From positions 4,581,001-4,645,000 of the forward strand of contig NZ_CP009621.1 of assembly GCF_000973725.1 (NCBI RefSeq): a stretch of DNA of 64,000 bases. The letters run 5' to 3'. The translations under genes were made by a program, and so were the position numbers. Under the pieces are notes generated by a model. That model did not search any database and was not told the DNA's origin. It was given only the letters and a program-made list of their open reading frames with translations. Below are positions 1-8,454 of this stretch, one piece after another. Positions within the stretch are counted from its first letter, which is position 1, and every line of letters begins with the position of its first letter. The stretch comes from Pontibacter korlensis. GTDB taxonomy: Bacteria; Bacteroidota; Bacteroidia; Cytophagales; Hymenobacteraceae.

Positions 1-210
1 CATGTGGTTCTTGTACCATGTTTTATAGCTGTCCTCGTCTTCCCAATAAGTCATCAGGTAAATTTGGTCAGGGTTATCTTGAGGAATCAGCACCTGCAGT
101 TTTACGAATCCCTGAGCACTGTCTACAAAGTGAGGACGATTAATAAAGGCTTCTCTTACTTCGGGCGCCATATCATTGGCGATCGTAAATGTACTAACTG
201 CTATAAACAT
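1..210 (-). CDS. ABM-fold (IsdG/antibiotic biosynthesis monooxygenase-like) protein, partial
   Basis: Reading the minus strand from the ATG at 210 gives 70 codons open to the window edge, so the C-terminus is missing. The start MFIAVSTFTIAND and the later segment MTYWEDEDSYKTWYKNHM match the dimeric ferredoxin-like ABM fold, which includes IsdG-type haem-degrading enzymes and small quinol monooxygenases. The Trp of TYW aligns with the catalytic Trp of IsdG. The Asn usually found in strand 1 of IsdG is not apparent (Ser is there). The gene starts 38 bp after the bacteriophytochrome gene on the same strand, so the two are probably cotranscribed. A haem-related role is inference; a general ABM monooxygenase is equally possible. 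Confidence 0.72.
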   Translation of the reverse strand, partial: MFIAVSTFTIANDMAPEVREAFINRPHFVDSAQGFVKLQVLIPQDNPDQIYLMTYWEDEDSYKTWYKNHM

Positions 211-247
211 AAAAAGTAAAGTATAAATCTTTTTGCAGGAGATTAGA

Positions 248-2506
248 CTAAAGGCAAACAGTGAACGTTGTTCCAACACCTGGTTCGCTCACCACACTGA
301 GGCTCCCTCCCAATGCCTCCACCTGCACCTTCGACAGGTACAGGCCCAAGCCTTTTGCATCCTTGTTACCATGAAATGTGGCGTAAGGATCGAACATTTT
401 ACCTCCGAACTTCTCCATATCGATGCCCAGGCCATTGTCAGAAACAGCAAGACACACCTGCTCCTGCTCCTGCCAGGATGATACCTCTACTACTGGCTGC
501 CTTTCAGACGAGCGATATTTCAAAGCATTGGATAACAAGTTGTGCAGCACGCTCTCAAGGTATATTTTAGGCCCCTTTACGGTTTGTACCTTCAGGTCAG
601 TTTTAACCTGTGCGTTTGATTCCAGTATCTGCGATTGCAGGTTCTGCAGCTCTTTCTCCACTACCTCCGAAATGCTCACCTCCTGGTGGTCTAGTTGCTG
701 CTCTAGCTCACTTTTTAGAATCAGGTTCAAATCATCGATGGTGGCCGACATGTTCTGAATCATGTTCCGCATCAGTTCCATTACCTCCTTAGTGGTATCC
801 GGATCAGGATTGGATTCATACAAATCATAAAGGCCAAGCATGTTGCTTAGCGGAGACCGCAGGTTATGAGAAATGATATGCGTGAAGTCCTCCAGGCGTT
901 TGTTCTTTGTCAAGAGCTTGCTGGTCGTTTCCGAAAGATCAGTATTTAGCGCCTCCAGTTTTGCTTTTTGGTTTCGGAGCACCACCGCAATCAAGTCTTT
1001 AACCAACAGCTGCGCAATTTCTATCTCGTTTAGCGACCAGGGCTGTGATTTGCCTTTGATGATTTCTTCCCACTTTGCAAATGACTTCCGGGGGTGAACG
1101 CGCTTGGTATCTTCCTGCACTGGCTTCTCAGGATCACCTGCCCAGATACGCTTCTCCAGTATCTCCGGCTTAAAAAACAAAAGATACTCTTTATTGAACT
1201 TCGATATCTCAAGTGCTAGAAGACCAGCCGACTGTTGGCGGATGTCCGCTGCAGCATAGTATATGGTTGACAGTTCACGAGTAAAGAGTACACGTTCAGT
1301 AACATTATTTGTAAGCCAGTCTACAAGTTCTCTTAAAGCCGTTTCGCTAGGAGTATCGCCTGTAGTATACATGTTCCCGTTCAGGAACAGGGCCGCACCT
1401 GTAGCCTCTGAAAGTTCCAGCAAGCTATTCCTGTTCTTTTCAAGCCCTTCGTTTACACTATTGCTATTTACAATTCGCTCCAGCAGCTGCTCTTCAATTA
1501 CTTTATAATTCTCAAATTTACGTTGATCGCGGTATTCTTGCTGGGCCAACACTACGTTGGCAAAGGCCTGCGCAACATTGTAGCAGAGCTGACGCTTCCA
1601 GAAGTTTACGAGAACAGGAGTTTTATTCTGGCAGGCAATGATTCCCCACAGTTTGCCATTCACTAGTACCGAAAGCGAAAGCGTAGCTTGTACACCCATG
1701 TGCTGCAGGTACTCCAGGTGAATCTCGGAAGGGTTACGCAACTCTGAACGGATAATGTTAGAGGGTGAACTTGTGGTTGGGTTAAGGTACGGCACAATAT
1801 CAACAGCAACTGCCGACACATTAGCAATCTGGCGCACAGGCTTCTTCACCAAAAGCGCCCGTGCTTGCACAGGAATATCAGAGGCCGGAAAATGATGGTA
1901 CAGATAAGATTGCAAACCAGGCTTTACATTTTCAGCTATTACTTCCCCATGCCAATCCTCATCAAATCGATAGAGCATTACCTGGTCGTAGCCGATTGCC
2001 TGCTGCACAAAGCCCACTGTTAGTTCGGCCTGCTCAATTAAGGTACTCCTGCGGTCCAGTTCAGCCTGGAAGTTGGTATAGGCACTTGTCAAGGCCAGCA
2101 GCTCCTCATCTCCTGAAGGTTGTTCATAAGGCTCACACTCCAATACAAGACTTCCCTGAGATTGATGAACAAATCCAAAGAACTGTTCCCCCTGCAGCTG
2201 TAGCAGTTGCGGATTTGCTTGCCCTTCACTCCTCAACTGGCTTATTAACTTTTCATACTCCTCCTGTTCCACCAGTGCCTGCAACGTTTTTCCTGCAAGC
2301 TGTGCTGGGTCAGCTTGCAGAAAGTTTCCGATGTTCTCACTCACCTGCTCAACTTCAAGGGTCTGCTCATTAAGGATCAGCAAAAATCCGTGGGGTTGAA
2401 TGCGCCCTATGATGTGGATTGGCTCCGCATCGCAATTTGTAAGATCAACCTTGAAATTAGGGTAATTCTGCATTGGGTTAATAGGGTAAAGTTGCTGTTT
2501 AAGCAC
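248..2506 (-). CDS. Bacteriophytochrome histidine kinase (PAS-GAF-PHY-HisKA-HATPase)
   Basis: A 752-residue soluble red/far-red sensor kinase. The N-terminal PAS has Cys25 in DLTNCDAEPIHI, where bacteriophytochromes attach biliverdin. The GAF domain has PASDIP near residues 207-212 and a conserved His263. The PHY domain has the tongue motif with PRKSF. The kinase core has the H-box SHNLRSP (His near 547), an N-box LLSNALKY and glycine boxes DNGLGI and GLGLYL. No receiver domain is fused. The position corresponding to Deinococcus BphP His290 appears to be Gln293 (ACQNKTP instead of ACHHQTP), which could alter spectral tuning or dark reversion. The downstream ABM gene is in the same operon. No heme oxygenase gene is visible, so the source of the chromophore is open. 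Confidence 0.93.
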   Translation of the reverse strand: MLKQQLYPINPMQNYPNFKVDLTNCDAEPIHIIGRIQPHGFLLILNEQTLEVEQVSENIGNFLQADPAQLAGKTLQALVEQEEYEKLISQLRSEGQANPQLLQLQGEQFFGFVHQSQGSLVLECEPYEQPSGDEELLALTSAYTNFQAELDRRSTLIEQAELTVGFVQQAIGYDQVMLYRFDEDWHGEVIAENVKPGLQSYLYHHFPASDIPVQARALLVKKPVRQIANVSAVAVDIVPYLNPTTSSPSNIIRSELRNPSEIHLEYLQHMGVQATLSLSVLVNGKLWGIIACQNKTPVLVNFWKRQLCYNVAQAFANVVLAQQEYRDQRKFENYKVIEEQLLERIVNSNSVNEGLEKNRNSLLELSEATGAALFLNGNMYTTGDTPSETALRELVDWLTNNVTERVLFTRELSTIYYAAADIRQQSAGLLALEISKFNKEYLLFFKPEILEKRIWAGDPEKPVQEDTKRVHPRKSFAKWEEIIKGKSQPWSLNEIEIAQLLVKDLIAVVLRNQKAKLEALNTDLSETTSKLLTKNKRLEDFTHIISHNLRSPLSNMLGLYDLYESNPDPDTTKEVMELMRNMIQNMSATIDDLNLILKSELEQQLDHQEVSISEVVEKELQNLQSQILESNAQVKTDLKVQTVKGPKIYLESVLHNLLSNALKYRSSERQPVVEVSSWQEQEQVCLAVSDNGLGIDMEKFGGKMFDPYATFHGNKDAKGLGLYLSKVQVEALGGSLSVVSEPGVGTTFTVCL

Positions 2507-2823
2507 CAGAGTAAGTGCAAATCACTATCTGCCGCTGAAAAGAGACGCTTGACATAATACGTACCCAGGAAGAAACTGTAGCAACTGACCCTCCGGACAC
2601 CTGAAAAGAACCGTACAGCGGAAAGTTAATAATTTAATGCTAAACTCCCAGCCCTCTGCTTTCACAGCTGCCCACAGGCTTATTTTCTGACTCCTAAAAT
2701 GGTGAAAGTCAATCTCCCTCTTTTCCACTCCACCTTTACCCCAGCAAAAAGTTTACTTACTGCTGCTAATAAAACTAAATTATTTAGCTAAACTAATTAT
2801 ATTAGCATAAAGAATACATTGTT
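2507..2823. other. Divergent intergenic region
   Basis: 317 bp between the divergent phytochrome and radical SAM genes. AT-rich towards the radical SAM start, as expected of promoters. I see no conserved operator, RNA or repeat. Confidence 0.5.
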
Positions 2824-3888
2824 ATGATAAAGGCAGGTGATTACCTCAAAGGCCGAGGTGCACAGTATAATCCCAATAACCCGTACCTGAAGCAAGAGTA
2901 TGTGGCAGAGCATGTAGAGGGACTGGACGAGCAGATGCTTAGTAACTCCAATACAGAATTTCTAAGAGAGCACCCTAAAAAGATTGTTAATAAGGTGGAT
3001 AGCCCTGACTTGGGTCAGGGCTACTCGCTAAACCCTTACCAAGGCTGCGAACACGGATGCGTTTACTGTTACGCCCGCAACACCCACCAATACTGGGGCT
3101 ATGGAGCTGGGCTTGACTTTGAGCGCAAGATCATCATCAAAGAAAATGCAGCCCAAACTTTAGCCAAGCAGTTAGAAAGCCCGAACTGGAAAGTAATGCC
3201 TATCATGCTTGCCGGCAACACCGACTGCTACCAACCTATAGAAGCTAAAAAGAAATTGACTCGACAGGTGCTGGAGGTATTGCTACAGTATCGCCACCCT
3301 GTTAGCATCATCACTAAGAATGCGCTCATACTCCGAGACCTAGACCTGCTAAAGGAGCTGAATAAGTATGACCTGGTGCATGTTAACATCAGCATCACCA
3401 CATTGGATGAGAAGCTACGACAGAATCTTGAGCCACGCACTGCCTCTGCTGCTAAACGGCTTGACGTTGTGAGGCAGCTAAGTGCAGAAGGTATACCTGT
3501 TAATGTAATGACGGCTCCTATTATACCCGGCCTGAACGATTCAGAAATCCCGAAACTGATACAAGCTGCCGCAGAGGCCGGAGCCAGTAATGCGGCTTAT
3601 ACTTTGGTGCGCTTAAACGGCAATATCGGGCCTATTTTTGAAGATTGGATACGGCAGGCATTGCCAGAGAAGGCGGAAAAAGTCTTAAGCCAGATTGCCG
3701 ACTGCCATGGAGGACAATTGAACGACAGCAGGTTTGGTACACGCATGCATGGTGAAGGCAAATTTGCAGAGATGATCTATAAGATGTTTAGAATTAGTAA
3801 ACAGAAACACATGGCAGGCCGAAGTATGAAACCCTACAACTACGGCCACTTTTGCCAGCGCAAAGGCAAACAGCTTGGGCTTTTTTGA
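2824..3888 (+). CDS. PA0069-family radical SAM protein
   Basis: 354 residues with the radical SAM cluster motif CEHGCVYCYAR near residue 80 (CxxxCxxC, ligand to a 4Fe-4S cluster). It is followed by the family-typical segment NTHQYWGYGAGLDFERKI and a TIM-barrel-like body. The arrangement matches the PA0069/SPL-like group (COG1533), which resembles spore photoproduct lyase but whose substrate is not established. It stands alone between a divergent phytochrome gene and a convergent catalase gene, with a hairpin terminator just after the stop. DNA repair is a possible role by resemblance only. Confidence 0.9.
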   Translation: MIKAGDYLKGRGAQYNPNNPYLKQEYVAEHVEGLDEQMLSNSNTEFLREHPKKIVNKVDSPDLGQGYSLNPYQGCEHGCVYCYARNTHQYWGYGAGLDFERKIIIKENAAQTLAKQLESPNWKVMPIMLAGNTDCYQPIEAKKKLTRQVLEVLLQYRHPVSIITKNALILRDLDLLKELNKYDLVHVNISITTLDEKLRQNLEPRTASAAKRLDVVRQLSAEGIPVNVMTAPIIPGLNDSEIPKLIQAAAEAGASNAAYTLVRLNGNIGPIFEDWIRQALPEKAEKVLSQIADCHGGQLNDSRFGTRMHGEGKFAEMIYKMFRISKQKHMAGRSMKPYNYGHFCQRKGKQLGLF

Positions 3889-3897
3889 TCAAAATGA

Positions 3898-3924
3898 GGG
3901 AGCTCACAAAATGAGCTCCCTTTT
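3898..3924. terminator. Hairpin terminator between convergent genes
   Basis: Perfect 9-bp stem GGGAGCTCA/TGAGCTCCC with a 5-nt loop, followed by TTTT, 10 bp after the radical SAM stop. It lies 25 bp before the 3' end of the convergent catalase gene and could serve both. Confidence 0.8.
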
Positions 3925-3948
3925 CAACAACGTTAAGCAATCTTATTA

Positions 3949-4836
3949 TTAGGTTAACTTCTCTTTTACTTTATCTACCAAGCCACTGGCACCACCTGTC
4001 ATTTGCTCTTTCTGGGCATGGCCACGTGGGTCTGGTGGAGCAAGCTCTGGTTTTTGACCTTTAGGCATGGCAGGCACTACTTTAAACTCACCTTTGCCAT
4101 CCATAGACTGTCCGGTACCCCAACGGCTACTTTTCATTCGCTCAGCAGCACCATCCTCATCATTGATCTTGGTTGAGACAAAAGCGTAGTTGAACTCCTG
4201 GTTCTCTTCTGCTTGAGGGAATGAGTTTGGTATAGGATGAACTCCGTTCAGGCCACCCAATTCCTCCAGTACAGCCAACCACTGGTTCTGGTGCATGGTA
4301 TCGCGGGCTATCAGGAAGGCAAGCATATCCTTCATTCCTGGATCATCAGTAGCTTCCCAAAGCCGGGTAGCCAAGAGCCTACCTGTGGACTCAGCCATTA
4401 CGTTAGCATACATATCAGCAGCAAGGTTACCACTGCCTACTACCCATGAGCCATTAAATGGCACACCATTGCTGTCTACTGCCATAGCTGCTAAACCGGA
4501 AGATAAGACATGTCGTGGGTTCATGCCTCCCATTACAGCGCCAATAACCTTGTCTTTAGCCATTTCTTCCTGTAAAGATACAGGTGCTCCCTCCAGGTTA
4601 AGTGCAACAGCCGTAGCCAGCATTTCGATATGAGCAATTTCCTCGGTGCCTGTCTCCATCAGCATATCACGGTATTTCTGCGGCCCTCTGGAGCCCCAGG
4701 CCTGAAAGAGATACTGTAAGCAGACTCTGATTTCGCCTTCTATACCACCAATAGCTTGCTGAAGCATATTAGCAAAAGCTGGGTTTGGTTTCTCTACCCT
4801 TACTTTGTACTGAAGTTTGCTGTCATGATAAAACAT
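3949..4836 (-). CDS. Manganese catalase
   Basis: 295 residues, full length for the non-haem catalase family that disproportionates hydrogen peroxide at a dimanganese centre in a ferritin-like four-helix bundle. Metal-ligand motifs are visible: GIEGEIRV (Glu33/Glu35) and TEEIAHIEML (Glu65/66, His69). A second helix pair includes the RDTMHQNQW segment. The C-terminal tail is polar and proline-rich (ELAPPDPRGHAQKEQ). Monocistronic and convergent with the radical SAM gene. The start ATG at 4836 gives the usual MFYHDSKLQY beginning. Confidence 0.95.
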   Translation of the reverse strand: MFYHDSKLQYKVRVEKPNPAFANMLQQAIGGIEGEIRVCLQYLFQAWGSRGPQKYRDMLMETGTEEIAHIEMLATAVALNLEGAPVSLQEEMAKDKVIGAVMGGMNPRHVLSSGLAAMAVDSNGVPFNGSWVVGSGNLAADMYANVMAESTGRLLATRLWEATDDPGMKDMLAFLIARDTMHQNQWLAVLEELGGLNGVHPIPNSFPQAEENQEFNYAFVSTKINDEDGAAERMKSSRWGTGQSMDGKGEFKVVPAMPKGQKPELAPPDPRGHAQKEQMTGGASGLVDKVKEKLT

Positions 4837-5105
4837 AAGCTTGTTTCATATTTTAGTTATACATAGCAAACTTTTACGCTACGAGATTCATGTAGTTATA
4901 CCATTAATCATCAAACAAATTCAATACTGTACTAATATTACTATATAGGGCTTGTAGGTTTTATACCTATACTTGCTCCAGATGTACATCCTAAGTGACC
5001 TATCAAGAAAATGTGGTGCAAGAAATCTTCAGTAAAACTATTGCAGTTTGCTGCAGTATATGCTTACTGCACACTTAATCGACTTCCAAACTAAAGTGAC
5101 ACTGC

Positions 5106-5897
5106 GTGGAAAAAGGACAAGATATAGTAGTTAGCTCCTGGGCAGAACTTCAGGCTGCCCTCTTTGACCATAGCTGGGATGAAACAATCCAGCGCTTCCG
5201 TTCATCCTTTATTTATCGCGGCACCTGGAGCAAGTCTTTTGACCTGAGGACAAGTATCATGCGCATTGGCAGCAAGTATGATGAGTTAGAGCCACACCTG
5301 TTGCGCAACTTCAGAAAGTACGCGCACAACAACGCTACTCCAGGTGACTCAATATGGAACTGGCTGGCAGTAGCTCAACACCACGGTTTGCCTACGCGTC
5401 TGCTTGACTGGACCTACTCCCCTTATGTTGCGCTACACTTTGCCACAGCTAACCTGCGCCACTATGATGAAGATGGTTGTATCTGGTGCGTTAATTATGT
5501 TAAGTCAAGCGAATGCCTGCCACCGCCTCTTAGAACTGCCCTGCAGGAAGAAGGCTCTAATGTATTCACTCCTGAAATGCTGGAACCTGTAGCACCATCG
5601 TTCAAGGCCTTGAAGAGTTTTCAGGATGAAGAGTATGTACTGTTTCTAGAACCACCTTCTGTTGACGCGCGCATTGTGCACCAGTATGCCCTCTTTTCAA
5701 TGATGTCTGATGTAAAGGCAGAATTAAGCAAATGGCTGCAGCAACACCCCGAGCTATACTTCCGCGTGATTATACCAAAGGAACTGAAATGGGAAGTGCG
5801 TGATAAGCTTGACCAGGCCAATATAACAGAGCGTGTCTTGTTCCCTGGTCTGTCTGGACTAAGTCAGTGGCTGAAGCGGCACTACACCCACAAATGA
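5106..5897 (+). CDS. FRG domain-containing protein
   Basis: 263 residues beginning at GTG. The FRG domain (named after its Phe-Arg-Gly motif, here FIYRGTWS near residue 35) runs through LAVAQHHGLPTRLLDWTYSP and ALHFAT, the family signature. The domain's biochemical activity is not established; it occurs in bacterial proteins, some near phage or defence genes. No signal peptide or membrane segment. Stands alone 86 bp before the next gene on the same strand. An ATG start is not available near the 5' end. Confidence 0.85.
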   Translation: MEKGQDIVVSSWAELQAALFDHSWDETIQRFRSSFIYRGTWSKSFDLRTSIMRIGSKYDELEPHLLRNFRKYAHNNATPGDSIWNWLAVAQHHGLPTRLLDWTYSPYVALHFATANLRHYDEDGCIWCVNYVKSSECLPPPLRTALQEEGSNVFTPEMLEPVAPSFKALKSFQDEEYVLFLEPPSVDARIVHQYALFSMMSDVKAELSKWLQQHPELYFRVIIPKELKWEVRDKLDQANITERVLFPGLSGLSQWLKRHYTHK

Positions 5898-5982
5898 TTT
5901 TTTACAAAAAACAGGTCACGGAATCAGCAATACTTACCAAAAATGTATAAATTAAACCAACCTTATACATTTTAGAGACGAG

Positions 5983-7125
5983 TTGATGATTTTGTGCCGC
6001 TTGGTGCGTGAGTACCCCTTATCACGCAAAACCTTAATAAAGATTTACAAGAGTAAAACTTCTTCACACCCTTTACTTCGTTATACTTCTGGTGCCGCCA
6101 TTATTTGCGCCCTGGCTTTAACCTCTTGTGCCCCACAAGAGCAGGATGTTAATGCCACAGCCCTTGTAACTGAACCTGAAGTTTCCGCAGCGCCTGAACC
6201 GGCTTCTGCCCCAGTTAACACAGACACAACCACAACTGCAGCAGTTGTTAGGCCTGTAGCACCAGAAAAAGCAGCAGTAGAGAGAGCATCAGTTGAAGAG
6301 ACAGCAAAGCCCGAAAGTTATCCTGGTCCTGCGCCGCTGCCTGGGGCTATACTTCCGGGAAAGCGTATCATAGCCTACTATGGCAACCTGCTCTCCAAAC
6401 GCATGGGTATACTAGGCGAACTACCTCCAGAGCAGATGCTAGCTAAGTTAGACGAGGAAGTAGCGAAATGGGCTAAAGCCGACTCACTAACTCCTGTTCA
6501 GCCCGCCTTACATGCCATTGTGGTAACAGCCCAGGGACACCCGAGTGCAGGTGGCAAGTATAGACTGCGGATGACGCACAAAATGATTGATGATGTACTA
6601 GAGCTTGCCAAACAACGGGATGCCATCGTTTTTCTGGATATACAAGTTGGGCAAAGCACCTTACAGCAAGAGATTCCTCCGTTAGAAAAGTACCTGAAGA
6701 TGCCTAACGTGCATTTAGGTATAGACGCTGAGTTTTCGATGAAAGAAGGCGGAATACCGGGTCGCAGCATTGGCACCTTTGATGCGGAAGATATCAACTA
6801 TGCCACAGGTTATCTGGCAGACTTGGTGAAAACACATAATATTCCGCCTAAGCTGCTCATTGTGCATCGCTTTACACAGCGCATGATCACCAATTACGAG
6901 AACATCAAATTGAGACCCGAAACGCAGGTAATTATGCATATGGATGGCTGGGGATCTCCGGCACTTAAAAAGGATACCTTCCGACGCTACATCCAGAAAG
7001 AACCTGTTCAGTTTACTGGCTTTAAGCTGTTTTACAAAAATGACCTTCGCAAAAGCCCACGCCTAATGACGCCGGAGGAAATTTTAGGACTTAAGCCTAC
7101 ACCTCTTTATATTCAATACCAGTAA
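5983..7125 (+). CDS. Secreted lipoprotein of unknown function
   Basis: 380 residues. After a polar N-terminus comes a hydrophobic stretch (GAAIICALALTSC) ending in a lipobox Cys near residue 49, then about 85 residues rich in Pro, Ala, Glu and Thr that look like a flexible linker. The folded part starts near PGKRIIAYYGN and runs to the end with alternating strand/helix patterns (AIVFLDIQVG, HLGIDAEFSM, LLIVHRFTQ, VIMHMDGWG), suggesting a TIM-barrel-like fold. I do not recognise the family well enough to assign a reaction. The long basic N-terminal extension before the signal suggests the true start may be internal. Confidence 0.75.
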   Translation: MMILCRLVREYPLSRKTLIKIYKSKTSSHPLLRYTSGAAIICALALTSCAPQEQDVNATALVTEPEVSAAPEPASAPVNTDTTTTAAVVRPVAPEKAAVERASVEETAKPESYPGPAPLPGAILPGKRIIAYYGNLLSKRMGILGELPPEQMLAKLDEEVAKWAKADSLTPVQPALHAIVVTAQGHPSAGGKYRLRMTHKMIDDVLELAKQRDAIVFLDIQVGQSTLQQEIPPLEKYLKMPNVHLGIDAEFSMKEGGIPGRSIGTFDAEDINYATGYLADLVKTHNIPPKLLIVHRFTQRMITNYENIKLRPETQVIMHMDGWGSPALKKDTFRRYIQKEPVQFTGFKLFYKNDLRKSPRLMTPEEILGLKPTPLYIQYQ

Positions 7126-7345
7126 GCTTACAAAGCAAATCACTGGTAATCAGTCATTTTTTAAATTAAAAGATTAAACAATAAAGTAAAGCGACTGTAG
7201 CTTCGGACAGGAACGGCGAAAAAAAGTAAAAAAATCCAGTTGCTAAGGAGCAAAAAGGCCTGGATTTTGCGTTAGTTCAGTATAGAGTCAATAGAAATTA
7301 CCTTCGACTCCTATCCGAAGCCGCCAAACCTCTAACAGGACCCAT

Positions 7346-8236
7346 ATGACGCACTTCATACACCACAATCTACTGAACTTTGCAGTGCGGTTCATCCAGA
7401 TTATTATTGTCTTCCCGATGGCCGTTTTGTTGAGCTTCTACATAGAGCCCTACAACTCCATGGACTATGAGTTGCACTTTCTGCTATGCCTAATGGTAGC
7501 CGCAGCCGTTTCGGTACTGGTTACAAAGTATAGCCGAAAGCTAATAGTGCTCATGTTCATCGCTATTCTGGGGATGTTCGCCTTTAACAGCACTTTCAAA
7601 GCACAGACCTTTGAAGGCATCTACGACGATTACAACTCCATGCTGGTAAACATGACAAGCAACCCACACAAGGTTTCTTACTTTAAACCAGTTCGTGGCA
7701 CATATTTTCAGAACCAGCGAGTTAAAAGTGCGATGCAGCCAACTCATCCTAAAGTACGAGCCTTTGCAGTGGAGAACTCTACCCGCTACTTTCATGATGA
7801 GTATTATCGTAAGTTTGGTAAGATGACCCGCTATTTCTCACTGTTCAAGCACATCCGCCTGAACTGGAGATATGTGAATGATCCTTTGGGAATGGACTAC
7901 TACTCCCCTCCTACTGAAAGCATGCAACTTTTAGCAGGCGACTGTGATGACTATGCTATACTTATGGCTTCATCCATTATGTCTATTGGTGGAGAGGCGC
8001 GCGTTGTAATCTCACCTACACATATGTATACTGAGGTAAAGGTAGGACATGTGGATGACCTGGAGAAAATCAGTTATGCTGTACGCACGCTTTTCCCGGA
8101 CGAAGTTGCAGGAGGTAAAATACACTTCCACGAAACAGGTGAAGATCTTTGGATAAATTTTGATTACACAGCCGACTATCCGGGCGGTCCGTTTCTGGAG
8201 CCAGAGTTGTATAGCGTGATATCCTTTGAGAAGTAA
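7346..8236 (+). CDS. Membrane-anchored transglutaminase-like protein
   Basis: 296 residues. Two or three N-terminal membrane helices (FIQIIIVFPMAVLLSFYI, LLCLMVAAAVSVLV, LIVLMFIAILGMFAF) precede a domain with the transglutaminase/protease-like core: GDCDDYAILMAS holds the candidate catalytic Cys, PTHMYTEV the His, and NFDYTADYP a likely acidic partner. Substrate unknown; the family includes peptidases and cross-linking enzymes acting outside the cytoplasm. It stands alone just upstream of the tRNA-Glu gene and is the last gene before the accessory island. Confidence 0.78.
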   Translation: MTHFIHHNLLNFAVRFIQIIIVFPMAVLLSFYIEPYNSMDYELHFLLCLMVAAAVSVLVTKYSRKLIVLMFIAILGMFAFNSTFKAQTFEGIYDDYNSMLVNMTSNPHKVSYFKPVRGTYFQNQRVKSAMQPTHPKVRAFAVENSTRYFHDEYYRKFGKMTRYFSLFKHIRLNWRYVNDPLGMDYYSPPTESMQLLAGDCDDYAILMASSIMSIGGEARVVISPTHMYTEVKVGHVDDLEKISYAVRTLFPDEVAGGKIHFHETGEDLWINFDYTADYPGGPFLEPELYSVISFEK

Positions 8237-8299
8237 AAATTATTTCACTGTTTACCAGCCTCTTTCGCTGTAACATGCATTTTTTTAACGCTAGGGTAT

Positions 8300-8328
8300 T
8301 GCAGTATCAAAAACACCCGCTATATTTG
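8300..8328 (+). promoter_or_regulatory. Bacteroidota-type promoter of tRNA-Glu
   Basis: TATATTTG at 8321-8328 fits the Bacteroidota -7 consensus TAnnTTTG, with a TTGC about 19 bp upstream at 8300, a plausible -33 element. The tRNA begins 18 bp further on. Confidence 0.7.
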
Positions 8329-8345
8329 CATCACAATAAACGAAC

Positions 8346-8417
8346 GGCCCGTTCGTCTAGGGGTTAGGACGCCAGATTTTCATTCTGGTAACAGGGGTTC
8401 GATTCCCCTACGGGCTA
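8346..8417 (+). tRNA. tRNA-Glu (TTC)
   Basis: Complete cloverleaf: acceptor GGCCCGT/ACGGGCT (first pair G-U), D arm, anticodon stem CCAGA/TCTGG with loop TTTTCAT (anticodon TTC), T arm AGGGG-TTCGATT-CCCCT, discriminator A. CCA is not encoded. The 3' part of this gene plus the sequence that follows it (CTACACGAAAGGCCTTCAG and onward) recurs several times further right on the same strand, so it is the probable original insertion site of the island. Confidence 0.96.
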
Positions 8418-8421
8418 CACG

Positions 8422-8454
8422 AAAGGCCTTCAGTTAACACTGAAGGCCTTTTTT
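8422..8454 (+). terminator. Terminator of tRNA-Glu
   Basis: Stem AAAGGCCTTCAG/CTGAAGGCCTTT around TTAACA, then a T-run. The tail TATGCACTTCGGACACTAAA follows. Hairpin and tail recur in the dispersed repeat copies downstream. Confidence 0.93.

Noticed and set aside
1861..2373. 170-codon plus-strand open frame
   Set aside because: Antisense to the GAF/PAS part of the bacteriophytochrome gene, which has a full set of domain motifs; the product resembles nothing.
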